Origin: JAHECQ01 sp047638695
Lineage (GTDB): Bacteria > Actinomycetota > Acidimicrobiia > Acidimicrobiales > SZUA-35
Assembly: GCA_047638695.1 (NCBI GenBank)
Contig: JBLINY010000026.1
Location: forward strand, 1-49,563
Direction: 5' to 3'
Length of the DNA: 49,563 bases
Below, piece by piece: positions 25,033 to 33,445 of this stretch; within the stretch, counting starts at the first letter, position 1, and each line of letters starts with the position of its first letter. The notes under the pieces are model-generated. The model was given only the letters and a program-made list of their open reading frames with translations. It was not told the origin of the DNA and ran no database searches. Made by a program: the position numbers and the translations under genes.

Positions 25033-25809
25033 ATGACTTCGCCTCAAGAACCAAGCAAGCCGCAACGCCCAAACCAACGTCCAGCCGACCGGACAGCTCC
25101 AAAGCCGTGGTACGAAACACCAGGCGGCCTCGTCGGAATAGCGACCTTGATCCTTGCCGTTCTGGCTGCTGGGGTCGTTGCCTTCGTCCTCACCAGCAGC
25201 GGCGACGATGTCGATGCGTCTGCAACCTCAACGACGGTCGAGGAAACGACAACGACCGCGGAGGAATCCACCAGCACGACCAGCGATGAGGACGAGACAA
25301 CGACGTCGTCACAGGACACGGCTTCCACATCAACCACGGCTGCAATCGAGACAACCACCACAACCGCCGGCCAAAGGTCGACCACCGCGCTGTCGGTTCC
25401 CCCGACCGATGATGCAACGGCATGGAAGATCATCAAGAATTCACCCGATCTTTCGATGTTCCGCCGTGCCATCGAGGATGCAGATTTGATCAAGTTGTTC
25501 GAGGACGGCAAGCCCATCACCGTGTTCGCCCCATCGAACGATGCGTTCGCGGCTTTGACGGCCGGGGTTGGTGGACAGGCGATTCTGGATGATCCTGACC
25601 TGCTGGCCGCTCTGGTGCTGCATCACGTGTCCGAGGGCGCGATGTCGAGTAGTCAAGTATTGTCCCTCGCCGAGATCGAGACGAACAACGACGACAACCT
25701 GACAATCGATGGCCCGGCGATGACCGTTGGAGGAGCGGCGATCGTGGTCGCTGACGTCGCTGCCGGTTCGAGCGTGATTCACGTGATCGACCAGGTCCTG
25801 ATCCCGTAG
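25033..25809 (+). CDS. Membrane-anchored fasciclin (FAS1) domain protein
   Basis: A 258-aa protein. Residues 1-30 are cytoplasmic and Pro-rich; 32-54 form one membrane helix (GLVGIATLILAVLAAGVVAF). Residues 60-115 are almost only Thr, Ser and Glu, an extracellular stalk probably O-glycosylated. Residues 125-258 are a FAS1 domain with the H1 motif ITVFAPSNDAFAAL, an interior LHHVSEGAM and the H2 ending VIHVIDQVLIP. FAS1 domains mediate adhesion. Type II topology with the FAS1 domain outside is inferred from the basic N-terminus. AGAAAGAG lies upstream of the ATG. Confidence 0.88.
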   Translation: MTSPQEPSKPQRPNQRPADRTAPKPWYETPGGLVGIATLILAVLAAGVVAFVLTSSGDDVDASATSTTVEETTTTAEESTSTTSDEDETTTSSQDTASTSTTAAIETTTTTAGQRSTTALSVPPTDDATAWKIIKNSPDLSMFRRAIEDADLIKLFEDGKPITVFAPSNDAFAALTAGVGGQAILDDPDLLAALVLHHVSEGAMSSSQVLSLAEIETNNDDNLTIDGPAMTVGGAAIVVADVAAGSSVIHVIDQVLIP

Positions 25810-25842
25810 ACACCAAAGAAGCGGGCCGAGCCATCGTCGGCC

Positions 25843-26241
25843 ATGCCGCCGGCGCCGCGCTCGGCAACTTCGGACAAGAGAATGGGGAAACACTCGGAGT
25901 CGACATGCCTGCTATCGACGGTGAAGCCGTGGTCATCGGTTGACCGGGCAGTCATGATTCTCGACTGGAGTGCCGACCGGCGCCATCGAATTCTTCCCAA
26001 CCTCGAAGCCCGCCTCCTCATCGACAACGTGATCCCACGCGGCGTGAACGCAACCACGGCTCTGTCAGTCGTCGGGTCCTTTCACCCGCCATCCAGCTTC
26101 GTTCGAAGAGTGGAGCAGGCAGTGTTCACACGACGAGTGCTTGACACCATCGTGGAGGCTTTCGTCGATTCGGTCGCGGAGGTCCTACTCCGCGACCTCC
26201 CTCCGCAAATCCCGGAAAACGTGACCAGGAAGGCGGCATGA
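25843..26241 (+). pseudogene. Decayed 3' half of the 159-aa family
   Basis: From about 25945 the frame reads DRAVMILDWSADRRHRILPN, then SVVGSFHPPSSFVRRVEQAV and FTRRVLDTIVEAFVDSVAEV, which lines up segment by segment with the second half of the intact protein at 19401 (DRGAAMARLPISWGADKHKR; FLLGRRILEQVIGRFLDEVV). The codons before this point do not match the family; a different frame at 25809-25928 carries a helical AGRAIVGHAAGAALGNFG peptide that may be the remains of the first half. So the copy has lost its start and is frameshifted. A short expressed protein from ATG 25843 or later cannot be excluded. Confidence 0.5.
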
Positions 26242-26430
26242 GATGTGGCTCGTGCTGGGCCGACCGGTCACGATGGCAGACGGTCATGGCGCTCTCCTTA
26301 CCGATGTGGTCTTTCAGACGGGTCATGAGAAACTTTTCAGAGATTCTCCAGGAAACCTGTCGATTCTCCGGTCGAGCGTCGTAACAAAACCAGCGGGGCA
26401 CGAGCGCGCCCCCGACAGCGACGACATCCC

Positions 26431-27706
26431 ATGGAATACCTGATCATCAACCACAGCGTCGAGGTCGAAGGCCCAGCGCCCGGCACCCCGGAGTTTGGGG
26501 AGATGATGGGACACTGGTTGGCCTACAATCAGATGCTCATCGACAATGGCCACTGGATCGGAGGAACGCCTCCACCGGGCTATGCGCGACGACTGTCCCC
26601 GAATCCTGTCGGTTCTTGCCGCTCGGTTCGGTGACCTCGACCTCGCCGATGAAGCGGTGCAGGACGCATTGGTTGACGCGGCACGAACCTGGCCTGAGGC
26701 CGGCGTGCCGCCGAACGTCGACGGATGGCCGATGACTACGGCCCGACGCCGAGCCCTCGATCGCCTTCGATCAGCGAAGCGGGCTCAGGATCGCCTCGAT
26801 TCCTCAGCGCACCTTCTCAAAGAACAACGTGAGGCGCCCGACGTTCGGCTGATTGACATGATTGAAGAACCCCGACGACGCTCACTCCGGTCACTCAGAT
26901 GCCAAGCCGGGCCGCGATGAAGACGAACGCCTCCGTCTCCTTCTCCTGTGCTGCCACCCAGCGCTCGATAGCGACAGCCAGGTGGCGCTCACCCTGCGAC
27001 TTGTCGGTGGCCTGACGACCGCTGAGATCAGCGCCGCGTTTCTGGTGCCCGAGGCGACGCTTGCCCAACGCATTGTTCGGGCCAAGATCCGATTCGTCCC
27101 GATCTGGTCGATGAGTCCATCCGCCTCACGCGCTTGGTGAGCGAACTCGCCAAGGCCGAGGCCGAGCCGCTGGGCTTGCTGGCGCTCGAGTTGTTTCACC
27201 GCAGTCGTCACGCCACTCGCATTGATGCCCTCGGCGATCTGGTTCTGCTGGATGAGCAGGACCGAACAGTTTGGGATGGCCACGACATCAACGCAGCCAA
27301 CAAGTTGCTCCACCAGGCGATGCTGCTGATGCAGCCAGGCCCGTACCAAGTTCAGGCGGTGATCGCCGCCCGTCACGCCAACGCCGTTGTTGCTGCCGAC
27401 ACCGATTGGCGGGCCATCGCCGCGTTGTACGGGCAGCTCGTCGCCATGTCGGCCTCTCCCGTCGTGCGACTGAACTGGGTGGTGGCGATAGCGATGTCCG
27501 ATGGACCCCTGGCCGGCCTGAAGATGCTCGACGGCATCATTGAGCTCGATAATTACCACCTGATATGGGCGACCCGCGGCGAGCTTTGCCGGCGGGCGGC
27601 CCGGGTCGAAGAGGCGCGTCACGCATTCAGACGAGCGTTGGAACTAGCGCCAAATGGGGCTGAGCGGCGCCACCTTGAACGTCGTCTCGCAGCGCTTGGC
27701 CGCTGA
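26431..27706 (+). pseudogene. Fused remains of a YCII protein and its ECF42-type (SigJ-like) sigma factor
   Basis: ATG 26431 starts a YCII/DGPF protein (MEYLIINHSVEVEG, PGTPEFGEMMGHW) that breaks off after about 45 codons at WIGG and runs into a sigma factor lacking its first residues. Sigma region 2 follows in a second frame (RFGDLDLADEAVQDALVDAA, RTWPEAGVPPNVDGW). Near 26880 the frame changes; region 4 continues from 26862 (RLLLLCCHPALDSDSQVALT, GGLTTAEISAAFLV). About 45 codons are then missing, and a third frame gives DLVDESIRLTRLVSEL and the C-terminal TPR-like part (GDLVLLDEQDRTVWD, GPYQVQAVIAARHA) ending at 27706. Known ECF42 factors are paired with YCII proteins, so this was one locus that has since collapsed. 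Confidence 0.85.
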
Positions 27707-27935
27707 CCAGGCCCCTTTGGGCTGACGGAAGAAACTGCGGCCAGGACGTTCGGGCAGCGCTCGGCCTGAGCCGAACCGCTCCTGCCGATGTGCAATTCGT
27801 TGTGCTCCAACATGTCGGAGCCGACAAGGAGAACGGAGCCGTGCGGCGAGCCGATCACGCCCGTCGCTGGCTGAGCCTGCAAAGGCATGAGCAGGTTGGG
27901 GTCGGCAGTGTTGTGTGCGAGCGTTCTCGCCGGGC

Positions 27936-28499
27936 TCAATCAGTGAGGTCTGGCGTGGTGATTGGTTGAGGTGGGTACTCGTGGCCGTCCAGGAGCTGGC
28001 GGGAGCCGAGCGGCGCCTCGAGGGTGACAGTGATCGGGTGCGACGGGTTGCCAGGGCAGTCGGCTCCACCCTCGACCGGGGCGACGAACACGATGATGGT
28101 CACCGATTCTTGTGTCTCGGTAACCAGGGGGACGATCTCGCGACCCACTGGTGCTTGACCGTTGGCGCAGGCCTGTTCGTTGATCTGTAACAACAGCTCG
28201 GTCGCGTCGGGATCGAAAGGCCGATCAGGGTCGGTCGCCACTGTGGCCGGACCCAAGCCGAGGGCTGTGATCTCGACCCGGCAGCCGCCCCATCCCACGG
28301 GGGTCCAGGCCGCATCGCGACGCTCGAACCGGACATCCGCCCTCGACGGTCCGTCTGGGCTCGACCCTTGGCCGAACAGCACCAATTCCTCATCGCTCCG
28401 GGAGGCAATCGACCATCGATAGTCGAGGTCGAATCCGGCGGCCTCTGCCCCCGACGGTCCGTTGACTAGCTCATCAATGGCAGCCTGGGCGTCGTCATC
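27936..28499 (-). pseudogene. C-terminal part of the lipoprotein gene, cut off by an in-frame TAG
   Basis: In the same frame as the lipoprotein gene and starting at its TAG (28502-28500), the reading continues without any other stop: DDDAQAAIDELVNGPSGAEA, then YRWSIASRSDEELVLFGQG and about 140 more residues to TGA at 27936. The continuous acidic, extracellular-type composition on both sides indicates one original gene of about 490 codons interrupted by a single amber codon. A GTG at 28385 could restart translation, but there is no signal peptide. No family recognised; two Cys occur in this part. Confidence 0.65.
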
Positions 28500-29417
28500 C
28501 TATGATGGGAACTCGTCGAGGTCGGGTGGGACCGAGCTGAATGTCACCGGCCCGCAGCCAGCCGTGAGCGTGTGGCTCGCGTCTGGGGCTACAGCGATGG
28601 AGGCCAGCGCCGTCTCGTAGTCTCCCAACGATCCGTTGATCACTTCGACCCCGGCCGAGGCAGCAATGGGGACTCCACTGTTCGCCTCCGAGATCTGATC
28701 AAGTTGCGCCCGGAACTCCTGGTCGAACAGGGGTAGGTCGATGGTGACCGTCCCTTCCCAGCTGTCGCGGCTGACCCCAAAGTCGTCGTACCCACGGTTG
28801 CTGGCCGCATCGACCACGGCCTGCTGCACTTTCTCCAGCACCTCGTCGGGGTAGGGGAAGCCGGTAACAAGGCACACCTGGTCGGAGATGCCGCGCTCGT
28901 CGAGAAATGCTGCGGCCGGGCTCGAGTCGTCTGTTACTCCGAGGTGGAGCACACCGTCGTCGCTGTCCCACAGATCGACGTAGTCCGTTGGTCGCTCCGA
29001 CGTGTTTTTGTGCATGGCTTCCCGCACGGCCATCGGCGGTGGGCCGTCTATCTCCTGCTCCGAGCATTGGTTCGCGTAATCGCGGGTGGCGTGCTGTGGG
29101 AGGGAATGCTGAGCATCCACTACGGACACACCGTTCGCTAGACGGCCCGCCACCCATACCGCGGCGTCGGTCTCGGGTTCGATCTGGCCATCGAATGGGA
29201 GGCAAGGCCGACGCCTGCCCGGGCACAGGAGTTCTCCCTCGACCCGTCCAACTATGCGTAGGGCAAGGCCGTCCCCTTCCGATGGCTGGGGCTGGAGCAA
29301 GGAACTACCTGTGGTGGGGGCATCCGCAGTCCCACACCCGGCAGCAAGCATGCCGACCGCCATTGCGATCGCCGCCACGATCTTCGTGTTCGTCGGGATG
29401 AATCGACCGCTAGCCAC
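28500..29417 (-). CDS. Secreted lipoprotein of unknown function, prematurely terminated
   Basis: A 305-aa exported lipoprotein. GTG 29417 has AGGA 9 bases upstream, giving a signal peptide VASGRFIPTNTKIVAAIAMA then a lipobox GMLAAGC (Cys would be lipidated). The mature part is acidic with several Cys pairs (LLCPGRRRPCLP; ANQCSEQEI; QVCLVTGFPYPDEV). No known domain seen. The last residues are LDEFPS followed by TAG, after which the same frame goes on for 187 codons. The protein is therefore probably a truncated form. Confidence 0.6.
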   Translation of the reverse strand: MASGRFIPTNTKIVAAIAMAVGMLAAGCGTADAPTTGSSLLQPQPSEGDGLALRIVGRVEGELLCPGRRRPCLPFDGQIEPETDAAVWVAGRLANGVSVVDAQHSLPQHATRDYANQCSEQEIDGPPPMAVREAMHKNTSERPTDYVDLWDSDDGVLHLGVTDDSSPAAAFLDERGISDQVCLVTGFPYPDEVLEKVQQAVVDAASNRGYDDFGVSRDSWEGTVTIDLPLFDQEFRAQLDQISEANSGVPIAASAGVEVINGSLGDYETALASIAVAPDASHTLTAGCGPVTFSSVPPDLDEFPS

Positions 29418-29502
29418 GAAAATCCATCCTAGATAACTGGTGTCGATCGATACCCGCACATCTTCGAGCGTTCGCAGATTCGCGCACCCTTGAGGAGCCG
29501 GC

Positions 29503-29835
29503 CTAGGTCTGCGGGCTGAGGGTTCGTTTGCGGAGGATGGCGAGCACTTGGTCAGGATCATCGGGTGAGATTGCGAGTCGCAGCCAGCGCCCGAGGTCGA
29601 GAGACAGCCCGTGAGATTTTGCAGAGCGTTTGCGATCCCAGTGGAAGAAGTGGCGAGGCCGGAATGGGCCGATGCCGACGAGCTGGTGGCGGCCGGCGAC
29701 GAAGCTAAGCGGGATCACCTCAGCGTGGACTATGTCGTTGTACCGAATGTGTCGGGGACGGCCCGGGAGGGTGTAGTTCTTTATGGTGATCCCGGTGTCG
29801 TCAAGGGTCACGACGTCGTCGTCATAGGTTGCCAT
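29503..29835 (-). CDS. Small PH-like domain protein
   Basis: A 110-aa protein with a run of predicted strands: DDDVVTLDDTGITIKNYTLP, RPRHIRYNDIVHAEVIPLS, then a hydrophobic middle and a final helix PDDPDQVLAILRKR. This arrangement is like bacterial PH-type domains, but I cannot assign a family firmly. Its ATG overlaps the end of the alpha/beta hydrolase gene by 14 bases, so the two are co-expressed. Confidence 0.6.
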   Translation of the reverse strand: MATYDDDVVTLDDTGITIKNYTLPGRPRHIRYNDIVHAEVIPLSFVAGRHQLVGIGPFRPRHFFHWDRKRSAKSHGLSLDLGRWLRLAISPDDPDQVLAILRKRTLSPQT

Positions 29836-30760
29836 TGCAGACTCCGTTCTTGGTTTGGGTGTGGGTCGCTACCCACGTTGTGAGGAGATCGGTGAGTTGT
29901 TGATTCAGCGGCTGTCGTGCCTGCTTCTTGTATGTCCGAACAGATGCTGTCCCGGGTTCGGTCCGTAGAAGGTGGGTCATGTCTTCGATTAGGTGGCCAA
30001 CAAAAGGTGTAGGGACGGATTGCTCCATGAGCGCCACGTCGGCGGGGTTGACCTGGACATCTTTTGTGCCGGTCATCGCCAGTACTGGGACTGCTGCGTG
30101 TTGCAGCGCGTTGGCCGGTTCGAAGGACATGAACTCGCGGAACCACTTGGCGTTGAGTCGTACGAGCTGGATGCGAATCACATCCTCGGTAGAGGATTCG
30201 ATTCGGCCCAGTCGCTTCATCTGGGTTCGTACCAGGTCCTGGCGAAGCACCTTCATCAACAATTTGACCGGCTTGGGAAGTGTTGGCGCGATCTGTCGTG
30301 CCTGCCACCGCAGTACGTCCTTGCCGTTCGTGGCTGCGCCGGCCAGCAAGGCAACGCCCGCAAGCTGTTTGTCTGCTGCGAGCACCGACGCGATGAGCGC
30401 ACCCTCACTGTGCCCGATGACGACGACTCGATCTCGATCGACCTCCGGTCGGGCTCGAAGCGCCTCGAGTGCAGCCATAGCGTCTTCGACGTTGTCGTGA
30501 AAACCCGTGGACCGGTAGTCGCCGTCGCTCTGGCCGGCACCTCGTTTGTCGTAGCGCAGTGACGAAATGTTGTTGGAAGCGAGATGGGACGCGATCTGGC
30601 CCATGACATTGATCGAGAGGCGCTTGGCGTTGGAGTTGCGGTCGACAGGTCCTGATCCGCTGATCAGCAGCGCCGCAGCCCCGGGGGTTGGACCGCACAC
30701 GTCGAGCGTTCCCTGAAGTGTGAGACTCCCGGAAGAAATGGAGATGTTTGTTTCGGTCAC
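29822..30760 (-). CDS. Alpha/beta hydrolase
   Basis: A 312-aa alpha/beta-fold hydrolase. The oxyanion strand is LLISGSGPVDRNSNA, the nucleophile elbow GHSEGA (Ser), the acid Asp is in MTGTKDVQVNP, and the catalytic His in DMTHLL. SLRYDKRGAGQSDGDY and the SGSGPVDRN motif place it with the esterase/dienelactone-hydrolase-like group. GTG start at 30760. It is divergent from an HTH regulator, and a 28-bp palindrome lies between them, so it is probably the regulator's target. Substrate unknown. Confidence 0.88.
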   Translation of the reverse strand: MTETNISISSGSLTLQGTLDVCGPTPGAAALLISGSGPVDRNSNAKRLSINVMGQIASHLASNNISSLRYDKRGAGQSDGDYRSTGFHDNVEDAMAALEALRARPEVDRDRVVVIGHSEGALIASVLAADKQLAGVALLAGAATNGKDVLRWQARQIAPTLPKPVKLLMKVLRQDLVRTQMKRLGRIESSTEDVIRIQLVRLNAKWFREFMSFEPANALQHAAVPVLAMTGTKDVQVNPADVALMEQSVPTPFVGHLIEDMTHLLRTEPGTASVRTYKKQARQPLNQQLTDLLTTWVATHTQTKNGVCNGNL

Positions 30761-30793
30761 GGTCGTTGTCCTACTTGGCTTGAGTGACTATTC

Positions 30794-30821
30794 TCAATAG
30801 TGATAATGTTATCATTATTGA
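30794..30821. promoter_or_regulatory. 28-bp palindromic operator between hydrolase and HTH regulator
   Basis: TCAATAGTGATAA-TG-TTATCATTATTGA: 13-base arms with a single mismatch (G against A in the outer part). The surrounding 45 bases are strikingly AT-rich. It starts 34 bases from the hydrolase GTG and ends 26 bases before the regulator ATG, overlapping likely -10 elements such as GATAAT, the expected place for autorepression and control of the divergent gene. Confidence 0.8.
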
Positions 30822-30846
30822 TAATCTACGCCAACCGGAGGAGAGA

Positions 30847-31383
30847 ATGCCGATGATCGAGACTCGGGATCTTCTGCTTCACCCGATCCGGCTGCGCATC
30901 GTGCAGGCTCTGGTGGGTGCCCCGATGACGCCGTTGCAGCTGAAGGATCGTCTCGGCGACGTCCCGCAAGCGACGTTGTACCGACACATCAAACAACTAG
31001 CTGATGGCGGGCTGCTCGAGGTCGTGGGGGAGCGCCCCATCCGGGGTGGAGTGGAACGTACCTATGGTGTGGTCACAGCTTCGGTGGCGCTTGGTCAAAC
31101 CGAGCTGGAGTCGGCCACCGCCGATGACCATTTCCGGTACTTCGCGACGTTCGTCGGCACGATGCTCGCAGATTTCGCTGCCTACCTGGATGCTGACGAA
31201 CTGGATCTGAGTCGTGATCGGGTTGGCTACCGCCAAGTGCCGCTTTGGCTCACCGACGAAGAGTTCGACACCCTCGTAGCGAGAATGTCGACCGCCGTTC
31301 AGGAGCAGGTCGACAACCCGCCTACGCAGGGAAGGCGACGCCGCCTGCTCAGTACGATCGTCATGCCTGACGACCGCACGTGA
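30847..31383 (+). CDS. ArsR-like winged-helix transcriptional regulator
   Basis: A 178-aa regulator. Residues 5-75 are a winged helix of the ArsR/HTH_20 type: LLLHPIRLRIVQALVGAPMT, QLKDRLGDVPQATLYRHIKQ, LADGGLLEVVGERPIRGG and VERTYGV. The remaining 100 residues are helical, with FATFVGTMLADFAAYLDADE and an end (QVPLWLTDEEFDTLVARM) typical of a group of HTH regulators sometimes paired with hydrolases. GGAGGAGAG lies just before ATG 30847; the upstream GTG 30784 would run through the operator and is rejected. Confidence 0.88.
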   Translation: MPMIETRDLLLHPIRLRIVQALVGAPMTPLQLKDRLGDVPQATLYRHIKQLADGGLLEVVGERPIRGGVERTYGVVTASVALGQTELESATADDHFRYFATFVGTMLADFAAYLDADELDLSRDRVGYRQVPLWLTDEEFDTLVARMSTAVQEQVDNPPTQGRRRRLLSTIVMPDDRT

Positions 31384-31429
31384 GGGCGCCCAACCGCCTC
31401 AAGTGCCCTACCGTCTCGGGTGATGGGGT

Positions 31430-32320
31430 TCAGCTGAGTCGGGCGCGGCCATCGCCCTTGGCCCGACCCTGGTCCTGGCGACGCTTCGCTCCAGCCGCGC
31501 TGAGTGCTGCGCTCGTTGTGTCGTCGATCCGCATGTAGTTGCTACGCCAGGCATCGTCACCCCACTCGACGTTGGCGTGCGCGGTCGTGCGCGCCGTCCA
31601 CGCCCCCTCGAGCAGGTCGAGTGCTTCTTCGCAGATCTTTCGCTGTTGTTCGCTATCGCCAGGTCGGCCGGTCGGGTAGCCGAGCGGGAAATCGACGAAC
31701 AAGAACCGGGGGACGCCGATCTCTTCGACGATGTCGCGAGCAGACCCAACAACGACGGTAGGGATGCCGTTGGCTTCGAGATGTCGTGCGACGAGAGACA
31801 CGCTCTGGTGGCACACCGGGCAATGGGGTACCAACATTGCGACGTCAACACCGTCGGCACGCAGAAACTCGAGCACCGTGGGGGCGTCCTGTTCGACCGT
31901 CCGACGTTGCGAGTAGTCGAACGGCACGCCATAGAAACGTGGTGACAGACTTCCCAGACGGTGAGCGGCGACAAGCTCGATCATTCGAGCGAGAGGAAGG
32001 AAGGACCCAAGCTCGTTGGATGCAGCTGCGCTCGTGTCCCTGTTGGTGTCTGCGGTGAACCGTGTTGTCGGCAACGGCTCTACAGCCTGCGCATAGGGAA
32101 CTTCAGGAGTTGCGACGTCGTTGCCGGAGGCCAACGGAAACGCGGTGGTGATGAGTCCCAGGCGCAAGGTCGATAGTGGTGCGGTCACTGGCTGGAACGC
32201 CGGTTGGTCGCTCGGGGACGCCCAGCGATACGCGCGGTCGTAGCCCTGCGCGGCGTAGAACTCGCGGGACTTGTCGATGTAGGACACGAAGCTGCGAAAC
32301 GCCGAGTCGGTGTTCATCAA
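31430..32320 (-). CDS. Glycine/sarcosine/betaine reductase selenoprotein B-like protein
   Basis: A 296-aa protein of the GrdB/PrdB-like family. It opens FRSFVSYIDKSREFYAAQGY, shows LRLGLITTAFPLASG and, near residue 165, VPHCPVCHQSVSLVARHLE, then GIPTVVVGSARDIVEEIGVPRFLFVDFPLGYPTG in two segments. The CPVC pair stands where reductase members have their redox Cys or selenocysteine. There are no GrdA or GrdE genes nearby and no in-frame TGA at that site, so it is a Cys form in an isolated setting; the real substrate is unknown. Converges with the HTH regulator gene. Confidence 0.75.
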   Translation of the reverse strand: MMNTDSAFRSFVSYIDKSREFYAAQGYDRAYRWASPSDQPAFQPVTAPLSTLRLGLITTAFPLASGNDVATPEVPYAQAVEPLPTTRFTADTNRDTSAAASNELGSFLPLARMIELVAAHRLGSLSPRFYGVPFDYSQRRTVEQDAPTVLEFLRADGVDVAMLVPHCPVCHQSVSLVARHLEANGIPTVVVGSARDIVEEIGVPRFLFVDFPLGYPTGRPGDSEQQRKICEEALDLLEGAWTARTTAHANVEWGDDAWRSNYMRIDDTTSAALSAAGAKRRQDQGRAKGDGRARLS

Positions 32321-33197
32321 GCCGACCCTACCGCGTCGTGTCGGACCGAATATTTCGGCAACCGTGCGCGCTGGCGAGAAGTTGACCGGCCGACTGACCG
32401 GCTACGACAAACCATCCGAGGTTGAGGTCGAGCTCGTCCGAGCGGAGAGCGGTGTCAAGACCACAAAACAAGCGCGCTCGACGAAGGTCACATCACGGCC
32501 TGCAGCCACGACCGGGGTGTTCTCGCTCACGGTGCCTCGAGCTGCTGCGCCGACGCTGAGGGGCCAGCGCGTCAGGGTCGAGTGGTTGGTCCGAGTCAGC
32601 CGAGGGACGCTGCGTGCGGCCGACCAGGTGGCGGTGCGAATTCTCCCGGCGTCGGGCTCGAGAGATGGCCAGCTTCCAGTTAGCTATGCGCCAGGCACTC
32701 GGCCGCCGATGATTCGCCAACTGCGCCACGAGCACTACCTCTCAATGGGTATGGGAGCTGCCTTCGTGGCTATGTGGCTGACGGCTGCGGTGGTGATCAA
32801 CACGATGGACAGCGATGCCTCCGCTGAAGCAACGCGGTACTTCACCATCGGGGCGCTGGTCGTAGCTCTCTTCCCGCTCGCCGCGCTCTACCTCGCAACT
32901 CGCACGATCTGGCCCAAATCGATCGGAGGCTTCGAACCCAAAATCGACAAGCCCGTGGCGTCACCGGGCTCCACGATCACCGTGTCGTCTGATAGCCCCT
33001 GGCCCGATGACCTTCGATTTCCGTGCGTCGAGACTTACCATCGAACCTACTTGTCCGGGCCGTCCTCGACGACGCTGCGGCCGCAAGATCGGACGGTGGG
33101 GGCCGATCCGGGTCCGCGAGTGGGGCATCGTCGTTGCTTGAACCGATCCTCATCGCTACGTCGTGAACCCAAACGGCTACTTCCTTCCGACCGCTGA
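32310..33197 (+). CDS. Membrane protein with N-terminal beta-sandwich, 3' end doubtful
   Basis: A 295-aa open frame. Residues 15-125 are strand-rich (ISATVRAGEKLTGRLTGYDK, LRGQRVRVEWLVRVSRGTL), resembling arrestin/Spo0M-like sandwiches. Two membrane helices follow (LSMGMGAAFVAMWLTAAVVI and ATRYFTIGALVVALFPLAAL), then another domain start (CVETYHRTYLSGPS). After about residue 255 composition turns Arg/Ser/Pro-rich and shadow-like, so the C-terminal sandwich has been truncated or frameshifted. GTG 32310 overlaps the first codons of the divergent GrdB-like gene by 11 bases, so the exact start is uncertain. Confidence 0.5.
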   Translation: MFIKPTLPRRVGPNISATVRAGEKLTGRLTGYDKPSEVEVELVRAESGVKTTKQARSTKVTSRPAATTGVFSLTVPRAAAPTLRGQRVRVEWLVRVSRGTLRAADQVAVRILPASGSRDGQLPVSYAPGTRPPMIRQLRHEHYLSMGMGAAFVAMWLTAAVVINTMDSDASAEATRYFTIGALVVALFPLAALYLATRTIWPKSIGGFEPKIDKPVASPGSTITVSSDSPWPDDLRFPCVETYHRTYLSGPSSTTLRPQDRTVGADPGPRVGHRRCLNRSSSLRREPKRLLPSDR

Positions 33198-33262
33198 GGC
33201 CGTCATACCAGTCATCGGCATCGTCGGAGTTTGGAAGCTTGAACGGTGGTCTCTTGCCGGGC

Positions 33263-33445
33263 TCAGGGCTGCAGGAACGCGGCCAGGTTCTTCGTTCCCA
33301 TCGCCCATCCAGACCGGAAGCCGATGCGGCTCTCGGGGTCCAGGTTCGAATGGACGATGCGCATGCTGGTGCCGTCGGCAATGTCGGCGAATCTGATCTC
33401 TACCCTCGAGAATGGGGTCGTCTCGGATGCGCCCGAGGCGTGATT
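33263..33445 (-). pseudogene. AHSA1/SRPBCC C-terminal fragment
   Basis: The minus-strand frame reads SRVEIRFADIADGTSMRIVH, SNLDPESRIGFRSGWAMGTKN and LAAFLQP before a stop at 33263. This is the last 50-60 residues of an AHSA1/SRPBCC domain (strand, Gly-Thr turn, strand, then the W-containing C-terminal helix). Nothing upstream in any frame supplies the missing N-terminal 90 residues; instead the plus-strand beta-propeller fragment begins. A truncated remnant at a rearrangement point. Confidence 0.65.

Noticed and set aside
30784..30846. Upstream GTG start for the HTH regulator
   Set aside because: It would translate the palindromic operator; the GGAGGAGAG site and ATG 30847 are far better.
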